Source of the DNA: Anniella stebbinsi
Taxonomy: Eukaryota > Chordata > Lepidosauria > Squamata > Anniellidae
Direction: 5' to 3'
Length of the DNA stretch: 64,000 nucleotides
Assembly (NCBI GenBank): GCA_029215795.1
Contig: JARDYH010000002.1
Location: 270,204,310 to 270,268,309, forward strand
Shown here: positions 56,971-64,000 of the stretch, piece by piece
Numbering within the stretch: position 1 is the first letter of the stretch
Layout: every line of letters starts with the position of its first letter
The notes under the pieces: model-generated
What the model was told of the DNA's origin: nothing
Seen by the model: only the letters and a program-made list of their open reading frames with translations
Database searches by the model: none
Translations under genes and position numbers: made by a program

Positions 56971-57244
56971 AACAAAACTAAAGTGAAAACTTCCAAACAT
57001 CTTCTTGTGACCGCACCAGAGGATGGAAGGTGCATGAGCTTGAGAATCGCTGGAGCTCGTTTTCCTCATGCTACAATGAAGTGAGAATCCACTCTGGAAA
57101 ATACACGCAACATGCTCCTGTCGCATGTTTCATCTTTCTGTCCATTTCTCACCAAAGAAACCCAGTTAAACTTTCACGGAACCCCAAGATTTTCTGGAAC
57201 ACAGTCTGAAAGCCACTGCCTTAATACAGAGCAGCCATTCTTTA

Positions 57245-57545
57245 AAGCAGGGGTGGCTCCCCAGATGCCCCTCCCCTTTTCCCTGCCCCCCACCTTCCCC
57301 CCACCCACTGATCGTTTGGTAGTTTTCCCCATTCTAAAATGCTGAAATGCCTTTCTCCTAAGGCTTAGTTATTGGCTGTAAGAGTTTTAAGCTACAATAT
57401 TCTGGGGTGGGGGGGGGGTTATATTTTGGCTCAATCCCTTTTGTGTTCAGTACTGCCCCTTTGCCTTTAGTCCTGACCACCACTAGAATGTGGACCCTGA
57501 AAGCTTCTCCAAAAATTTAATTCGGCTGTTAGGCTAAAAGAGGTT
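57245..57545 (+). repeat. Unclassified interspersed repeat (copy 2 of 2)
   Basis: Collinear with 12855-13160, including CCACTGATCGTTTGG and the final TTAGGCTAAAAG. Confidence 0.6.
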
Positions 57546-57964
57546 TCCTGCCCTTGCCTTAAAGCCTGTTTGAAAAAGAAGACGTAGAAGTCTTTCTAAA
57601 TGCCTATAAAGGGACACATGTAGACATGAAGCTTGCTCCATAGAACTGAGACTACCTTCAAAAAAGCCTTGCACAACGAACTACACAGAATGGGCCATCG
57701 CTTACCAATATCAAGGGGGAGATGCCCTGCTTTCTGTCCCACCTATCCAAGGTATGTAACTCCCAAGGGAAGTTTAAAAGATTAAAACTATGCCTTAAAA
57801 TTATATCCTAGAAGCCAACAAGCTTTTAGCACTAAGGGATGCGAGATCTGCTGCCCACTCTGTCCCCAACCCACTGAGAATTTCACTAGACTATCAGCCA
57901 TCACCCCCTGGAGAGTTCCAGACCCTTCACAGAATGGGAGATTCCACTCTTAATGGGTACATAC

Positions 57965-58105
57965 ATTGAAATGCCAAAGGGTGAGAACAGCAGTAACCAT
58001 AGCTGTGGTGGTTCTTCCTCTGCCACTATGACAATTGAACACAAAGGCAGTGTGGGAGTCTTCGGCCAGAGCACCCTTCATTGCTTCCAGCAGCTTATCA
58101 AAGTC
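57965..58105 (-). CDS. PALD1: PALD1 internal coding exon with the second CX5R phosphatase-like loop
   Basis: Forty-seven codons: DFDKLLEAMKGALAEDSHTA, then FVFNCHSGRGRTTTAMVTAV, then LTLWHFN. The FVFNC-HSGRG-R segment is the CX5R loop of tyrosine-phosphatase-like domains. The cysteine codon is at 58031-58033 and the arginine is six codons later, followed by three threonines. Both key residues are therefore kept. Paladins lack some other classic tyrosine-phosphatase features, and protein phosphatase activity is doubtful in the family. Acceptor CATCTGTAG, donor GTATGT (non-consensus after GT but acceptable). The reading frame around this exon is short, so the exon was found by splicing logic rather than from a long open frame. 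Confidence 0.94.
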
Positions 58106-59170
58106 CTACAGATGGAAAACAAAAGGCACCGTGAGCAGACTAGCCTTTCCTGAGTATATATATAAAACCCACGGGTTCCATATGTGCTCTGCAAGATTAA
58201 AAAAAGAAGCATTCTGAGGTGTCTGTTCCCTTCAATGTCCACTAAGAGCCACTCCAAAGGATGAGTTATAACTGGATACTGCAAAAGTGGGCAGCGCAAC
58301 CACTATGGCTTTGTAAACACTGGGCTTTTCCAGATGATAATATATCAGCTGAATAAGCCAAGATATGAGCAGGCCTGGTTGGTGCACAGAAAGCCCCTTC
58401 ACTCCTTGCTTCGCAGCAGGGGCAAGCAAGTAAGGAAGTTTTTAACTATAGTTTCCCATTTCTTCGGCAGGAAACTATGACCAATTGCTTCAGATCAAGC
58501 CAGGATATTAAGTTAAGTTCAAACTATGGCTTCATATCCTGACCTGTTCTGGAGCCATGAATCATTAAGCTTCCTGGCTCGGAGGAAATCAGAAAATATA
58601 GTTAATTGAACATTTCATGATTTGTTCGCATGGAGGGGTTTATGCGAAAGTCTAGCAAAAAGTCTAGCTTGTATCTCTTCTAATGATGCCACAGTATTAT
58701 CATCCTATGCGGCCAATATTTCACAAGGCGCCTTGGCTGCGGGGAAAAGAAAGCACCCAAACAAAAGAGAACAAAAAAAGACAAATTGCCCACCACTGAC
58801 AGAATGTGACCCAAGATCCATACCTTTCTAATAAATAGGGCACTACTCACATACATTACAGCCTATGCCTAGAATTTAAAGAACAAATAATTACAGTGAG
58901 ATCCAATCCTAGAGAACTTAAAGGTCACTTTAGAACGCATTCCTGAATTATATACAGATTGATCCTTTGCTCATGTGCTTTGGAACAAAGTCACGTAGGA
59001 ACCAATACATTTTTAGAAATTGCTCCAAGAACCACAAAAGCAAAACCGACAGCCACTGGAAATATATATTTACTTACTGTGCCCAAGAAATCTCCTCCTT
59101 GTTATCAAGTTTATAAGATCAGATGCCAACATCAGGGCTGTGTATGTGTTATGATTCTATGGGCCAAAGA

Positions 59171-59174
<4 letters not shown>

Positions 59175-59212
<38 letters not shown>
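59175..59212. repeat. (TA)n microsatellite
   Basis: About 19 TA units in the intron between two PALD1 exons. Confidence 0.95.
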
Positions 59213-59217
<5 letters not shown>

Positions 59218-59514
59218 AAAAAAGTTCCTAACTCTTTATAGTTGTGAAGACATGCTTGAACTGAAGTAAGCAACATCTGGCGAGGTCACAGAAGCCAGAT
59301 CAATGCCAAGAAGTGATCTTGCTTCTTCCTGGCAGTTGAGGAGATAGTTGTTGAGACAAGTTGTACCCAGCACTAGTAGCTCACATTCTACCATGTGTAG
59401 CTAAACACTACGTAAACTTAAGTAATATTCTCATAAAATGAGAAGCACCCAACTCTCTTAAAACTATTTACCTGTTGCCCCAAGTGCCAAACAAAAGCTC
59501 AGTTCCTGCTGAGG

Positions 59515-59528
59515 CCAATAGATGGCAG
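59515..59528 (+). promoter_or_regulatory. CTCF-like motif
   Basis: CCAATAGATGGCAG, one mismatch to CCASYAGRKGGCRS; orientation opposite to 43710 and 47646. Confidence 0.35.
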
Positions 59529-59899
59529 CAATGTGATTATAAGGAAATGAGTTACAAAAGCATCTAGTCTCCACTGGCCAAAATCAAGGACAAAAGTAAT
59601 GGCTTCCTCTCCTACGTCCCACTAAACACCTGGTCTCAGGGCTTGCATTATGTGTAGTTTAGTGCTTAGTCCACAACACGCTTCACACAAACTCACAGAT
59701 ACCCCTCACCGTACAAAGGCACCGAATATTCCAAATAAGGCTGGAATATTGAATAGAAAACTTGCCATGCAGGGAGAAAGAGGCTACTTAGCCCTTTCCC
59801 TGCCAGTCAATAGCCCTCTTGAAACTGCAACCCCACTCCCTAAGCAGACTTCCTTCACACTGGGGAAGAGGGGGATACTGGTCCCTGTATGGTGCTTAC

Positions 59900-60097
59900 T
59901 TTTTCCTTGGGAGCACAGAAGTCTGGAATTGGGATCCGTTTGTAGGCCAATCCCTGGCAGGTGCTCTTGTGCTGGTTAAACACCTCCTGCATGGTCAGGC
60001 ACGTCTTGAACATTTTCATCTGCTTCTCCTGTTCCAGATAAACCTCAATCCATTTCTGGGATTTCAGCAGGTCATTCTTCAAGGCAGATTCCAGTTT
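59900..60097 (-). CDS. PALD1: PALD1 internal coding exon
   Basis: Sixty-six codons, phase 0 at both ends. The N-terminal third (KLESALKNDLLKSQKWIEVY) is charged and likely helical. The second half, CLTMQEVFNQHKSTCQGLAY followed by KRIPIPDFCAPKEK, contains the paladin hallmark IPxPDFCAP that leads into the second phosphatase-like loop. Acceptor CTCCTTCAG, donor GTAAGC. The downstream exon begins with DFDKLL, so the joined reading stays in frame. The longer minus-strand reading frame over this exon runs on into intron at both ends and should be trimmed to the stated splice borders. Confidence 0.95.
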
Positions 60098-60197
60098 CTG
60101 AAGGAGAGACACAAAGGATGCCAAACCAGAAAAAAGGAAAGAAACCTCATTAGGATGTTCCCTGTCAGGATAGATTAATCAGCTTTCCCTTCATCTC

Positions 60198-60312
60198 CAG
60201 ATATGTTGGGAATATAAGCCCCATCATCTCCAAACAGCATTGGTCCTGCTGTCTTGGGATGATGGAGGTTGTAGTCCAACATCTAGAAGGTGCCAAGTTG
60301 GGAAAGGCTGGG
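60198..60312. repeat. 'ACTACAACTCCC' palindromic repeat
   Basis: 'ATAAGCCCCATCATCTCC', 'GATGGAGGTTGTAGTCCAAC' and AGAAGGTGCCAAGTTGGGAAAGG. Confidence 0.7.
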
Positions 60313-60317
60313 ACAGA

Positions 60318-60925
60318 TTCTCAGGCACACCTTAAAAAAAGAATTGGAAAGAGTGCAGAAAAGAGCAACTAACATGATGAAGGGGCTAGAGCAACCCACG
60401 TTGGAGGAAAGGTTACAACATCTGGAACTGTTTAGCTTAGAAAACAGTTTAGCTTGGAGATAATGCAGGTAGAGAAGGCATGATAGAAGCATACAAAATT
60501 ATGCACGGTGTGGAGAAAAGTGGATAAGGAGACATTTTTCTCCCTCTCCCATAATGCTAGTCATCCCATGAAGCTGATTCCTGGGAGATCCAGGACAGAT
60601 AAAAGGAAGTACTCCTTCACACAGTGCATAATAAACTATGGAATTCACTATCACAAGATGTAGTGATGATTACCAATTTGGATGGCTTTAAAAGGGGATT
60701 GGACAAATGGCTACTAGTCATGATTGCTATATGCCACCTTCAGGATCAGAGGCAGTATGCCTATGTACACCAGTTGCTGGAGAACATGGGCAGGAGGGTG
60801 CTGTTGCATTCATGTCCTGCTTGTGGATTTCCCACAGGCAGTTGGTTGACCACTATGTGAACAGAGTTTTGGACTAGAGGGACCTTAGTCTGATCCAGCA
60901 CGGCTTACCTTATGTTCTCATGTCC
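60318..60925 (+). mobile_element. CR1 LINE 3' end (about 600 bp)
   Basis: The text follows the well-known CR1 3' region: 'AAAGAGCAACTAACATGATG', 'GGAACTGTTTAGCTTAGAAA', a segment ACTATGGAATTCACTATCAC, 'GGGGATTGGACAAATGGCTA', ending GGACTAGAGGGACCTTAGTC and TTATGTTCTCATGTCC. 5'-truncated, no reverse transcriptase. It is antisense to PALD1. Confidence 0.85.
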
Positions 60926-61660
60926 ATAAATAAGAACAGAGAATCATACCATTGGCATGGCAGCTGGTTGGCTTCATATTTTTTCAGTCAAATTTAGGAA
61001 GTCTCCGTATATCCACACATATACTGGGCTCTTATAAAATCTACAAAATTTCACCAGTCCGTATCAAATCTTGCTTGACCCCAAATCTCCTCTGTATGTC
61101 CCATGTTTCTTCTATATTAATCCCCAAAACATGTTTGTGCTGTTAGATGGGCTGGATTCTAAATGAACTTGTATTTCGTATGGAACATACAAACTGGATC
61201 CGGAATCCAGCAAGTCTGGTATGACCTTATGAAGATTCACAGAATGTGGAGAAGCACAGTATATTGCCAGATATATGGGGGTGTTTCTGACTTTGACTAC
61301 AGTGGACTGTTAATATTAATATTTTTGTCATATTAATTAGTCGATCATATATTGTAAGAGAGAGAGATCACGCCTTTTGCAGGGTCTGGCAGAATAATCT
61401 GCTAGCTGTTTCCAAGAAGCCCTATCACAACATGGCACTAAGCCATTAATGCTGCTTCTCTTATTTCTTTTAAAACAGTTACATTCAAGTCCACCTTTCT
61501 GAAAAGCAATCACTGACAACAGCATTAACTCCCACAAATGAAGTATTTAATTTTTGTGCTGATTAGATGGAACATTATTCATTTTTGTATTGATTAGATG
61601 GAGAATAATTCATTGGAGAATAAAAAGATCCATTTTTTCTTTGCCCATGCCAAGAAAAAA

Positions 61661-61697
61661 AGTATACTCCCTTATGCGCTCCATAAGGGAGTATACT
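61661..61697. repeat. Perfect 16-bp inverted repeat with a 5-nt loop
   Basis: AGTATACTCCCTTATG - CGCTC - CATAAGGGAGTATACT. No mismatches and no T-run to suggest a terminator. It lies in the intron 60098-62331. Confidence 0.95.
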
Positions 61698-62331
61698 AAC
61701 TTTGAAAAGGATGCCCTACTCAATTATTTCTATCCAGGAAGAAAGGAGATGGGACTGTCTTCTCCAAAACCACCCACATTGTCTCTTTCAAGCACTGGGG
61801 GTGGAGGGGGGGGACAGCACTGAATCCTCAAATACCATCCCCCAAACTACTGCTGGTCAAGGACACATTCCATAGCAGGGAGGGAGTTCTTTGGGCAAAA
61901 CAAAAAAAGAGAGAGAGAAATTAATTCAATAAATAACCATAGCAAATGCACTCATCTGTTTTAATTCATAGGATATGATTGTTAAGATGGTAAAATCTTG
62001 AAAAGGAAACATGGGCAGCTTGAAGTTCCTCTTCCCTGAAATTTAGTTTTAATATCCGAAACTGAACACACACTGACCTTGTACAATAAGCACAGGGTGA
62101 TGCATTCATTCTGCTTGGAAAATTACATAGGAAAGGTGCTGAACAGGAAGCACAAGTTGCTCATGACTTCAAGAATCCCCACCCTCCCACCCCTAATATC
62201 TGAAGCCATTCTCCGTCAATATGCTATCAAGACCCCTTTTGGCAACCCCTTCAATTGATGAGAAATTCCTTAGCCATATTAGGGCTCCAGCACAGGAGAG
62301 AATGGGAAGTTCAAAATATCTGAGCTCTCAC

Positions 62332-62511
62332 CTCGAGCTGTTCAGGTGATGTCACAGGGACCGTTATCTGCTCCTCTAGGTTTCCAGCCTCCCGGAGGGT
62401 ATAGATTTGCTCGTTCCCTTCCAGAACCACCTCTTCCCGGAGACTAACCCACAAGATGTGGGAATACTTCCTCTTTGCATCTGTCAGATAGTTCAGGACA
62501 CTTCCACTAGC
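62332..62511 (-). CDS. PALD1: PALD1 internal coding exon
   Basis: Sixty codons, phase 0 at both ends. The exon begins ASGSVLNYLTDAKRKYSHIL and then reads WVSLREEVVLEGNEQIYTLR; it ends SPEQLE. The YLTDAKRK and WVSLREE blocks are strongly conserved in paladins. The acceptor is TCTCTTTAG and the donor GTGAGA. The upstream intron is 689 bp, the shortest seen here. The segment after the WVSLREE block (EAGNLEEQITVPVTSPEQ) is less conserved than the rest, which is usual for this linker. No frame damage is visible, so the gene looks functional at this point. Confidence 0.95.
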
Positions 62512-62891
62512 CTAAAGAGAAATGGTAAGTACAGTTATGGCTGAATTTGAAAACAAAACTTTGACTGGTAGGCTGCAATAGGGATGTGTTTCTCAGCCGA
62601 CTTGCCCTCCTCTCGCCATCCTCCAGGCCATGTCAAGTGAGTTCAGAGCAATAAATATAAGAACACGTGGTGTTGCCTCAAGCTGTTGGTGCTTTTTCCA
62701 GACTAACTCTTGATAAGCAGCCAGTCAAAATGAAAGAACATCTGAGGGAAGAACTGTGCAGGTAGGCGGTGAAAGAATATCTCTGGATTTTGTAGAAGGG
62801 GGTTGAGTAGAGAAGACACAGCGAACAGCAATATGTTATTACAATTATAGCTGAATTAAAAAAATAAAAAAGAGGTCCCTACAAGTGGGAT

Positions 62892-62957
62892 ACCACTATA
62901 TTTTCAAGCAATGCTCCAAAATTGACCACTATATTTTCAAGCAATGCTCCAAAATTG
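62892..62957. repeat. Perfect 33-bp tandem duplication
   Basis: A unit starting ACCACTATATTTTCAAGCAA and ending AAAATTG occurs twice head to tail without change, in the intron 62512-63200. Confidence 0.95.
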
Positions 62958-63200
62958 ACAGTTTTCATACTGTTTTTCCTTTTAGTCTAAAAAGGTTTTA
63001 AAAGAATATCCTAATATTTTTACACATTTATTATCAGTTTTATTGAATTCCACAATGTACAGACATGGGAAATATTACCATCAATAAAAAATAAAATTTT
63101 AAAGTTCCCGTTTGTTTTTTAGTAAGACTTGTGTTTATTTGGGTGCTCACTGGTCCCCTCACAATCTCTGTCCGGGAACTACATTGCGTTTTCTGTTTAC

Positions 63201-63317
63201 CTTGGAGTTGGGCTGTGCCATCCCATACACAGGCATCTTGGGGACCCTCCGGAAGTTAGCCACACTCATCTCTTTGACTGTGCTGAGTACATCTGGAGAA
63301 AATCGTTCATCCACCAC
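63201..63317 (-). CDS. PALD1: PALD1 internal coding exon (most 5' exon in the window)
   Basis: This exon encodes 39 residues and opens with VVDERFSPDVLSTVKEM. It continues through NFRRVPKMPVYGMAQPNSK. The block NFRRVPxMPxYGxAQP is a paladin signature just before the second phosphatase-like half of the protein. The acceptor is TGCTGCAG before GTGGTGGAT and the donor is GTAAAC after AACTCCAAG. It is phase 0 at both ends and 117 bp long. Paladin is an intracellular protein with tyrosine-phosphatase-like domains; published work links it to phosphoinositide turnover and receptor signalling in endothelium. The preceding exon is not in the 683 bases to the window edge. The gene assignment is by recognition of the protein across all seven exons; no search was run. 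Confidence 0.93.
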
Positions 63318-64000
63318 CTGCAGCAGATATTAAAAACAATAACTGCAGCCAAAACTTTGGGTAAACATTCCTTATTCTTGTTTTTACCAAAGTAGTTTCT
63401 AAATAAACCGCCTTAAGCTCTCCCTGCTTCACCAAGAGCATCCTGGGAAAGACAACAGCTCTCACTAATAGCCTCCTTCCAAACTCCAACTAACCAAATT
63501 CCCAAAGGAAAGGGCAACAATAGCTTCAGAGTCACATAATTAGATACTTAGTATTTGCCTGAGCACCGGCATGGAACAGGGCTGAAATCAGAGGAAAGAT
63601 GCACAAGAATGTATTTTTCCTTTCCTTACAGGTAAGGAGATGAGACTTTAAAAAAACAAATAATCTTGACTGCATCATCAGGTTGCAAATTATTTGCTGT
63701 GGGGAGGGGGAGAGAAGTAAAACAATCCAACCCAGTGGTGTAGTGGCAAATTTTGAAGTGTAGGTGTTTATCCTGGAAGTATAGCCCGGCCATAAAGAAG
63801 GAAAGTCCCAAACTGCAGGCAACTGTTTTATCTGTATACATACACACACACAAATCAAAGAGTCACAGTACATAGCATAATACCCAATTTGTTAGGCAGC
63901 AGACTTTCATAGAATAGCGAACTGGCAAAGGGCAGGGTAAAGCCAAGAGGTCTTAATTGCCCATTTGAGACCAAGCCAACCCAAAATACTTTGCACTGCA
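63318..64000 (-). other. PALD1: Start of the upstream PALD1 intron
   Basis: No further paladin exon is visible before the window edge. A short TACACACACA patch is at about 63838-63852. Confidence 0.6.

Overview
The window looks like a piece of a lizard or other squamate reptile chromosome. This is inferred from its repeats: L2-type and CR1 LINEs, a tRNA-derived SINE, hAT and Harbinger-like DNA transposons, a Helitron, a Penelope-like remnant, and many short palindromic repeats of the 'ACTACAACTCCC' kind. The genus cannot be named from this sequence alone.

The only host gene I can support is PALD1 (paladin, a protein with tyrosine-phosphatase-like domains), on the minus strand. Seven internal coding exons are readable: 63201-63317, 62332-62511, 59900-60097, 57965-58105, 56303-56374, 54736-54876 and 11000-11155. 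All have clean GT..AG borders, and every length is a multiple of three with phase 0 on both sides. Together they give 335 codons from the middle to near the C-terminus, including the second CX5R phosphatase-like loop. The 5' exons lie beyond position 64000. The last coding exon was not found and probably lies before position 1.

The first five of these exons sit close together (introns 0.7-2.2 kb). The intron between 54736-54876 and 11000-11155 is about 43.6 kb and is packed with mobile elements. From left to right these include a palindromic hAT-like MITE (10606), an L1 fragment (18.2 kb), a hAT with a perfect 8-bp target duplication (19.1 kb), two identical 162-bp direct repeats (21.4 and 22.4 kb), L2 fragments (25.5, 28.3 and 30.9 kb), ~150-bp tandem arrays (33.4 and 46.4 kb), three members of a Harbinger-like family (30.4, 34.8 and 37.9 kb, the last 1.6 kb and GC-rich), a 1-kb hAT with an 8-bp duplication (43.8 kb), an L2 with reverse transcriptase interrupted by a MITE (48.8-50.9 kb), and a 2-kb Helitron (51.2-53.2 kb).

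The first 10.9 kb holds only repeats and unannotated DNA. I see no operon, CRISPR array or new multi-gene system. The most unusual material is structural: inverted repeats at L2 junctions, an L2 scrap replacing one arm of a palindrome inside a hAT, a back-to-back Penelope remnant around a hammerhead-like core, and nested transposon ends in the GC-rich element.
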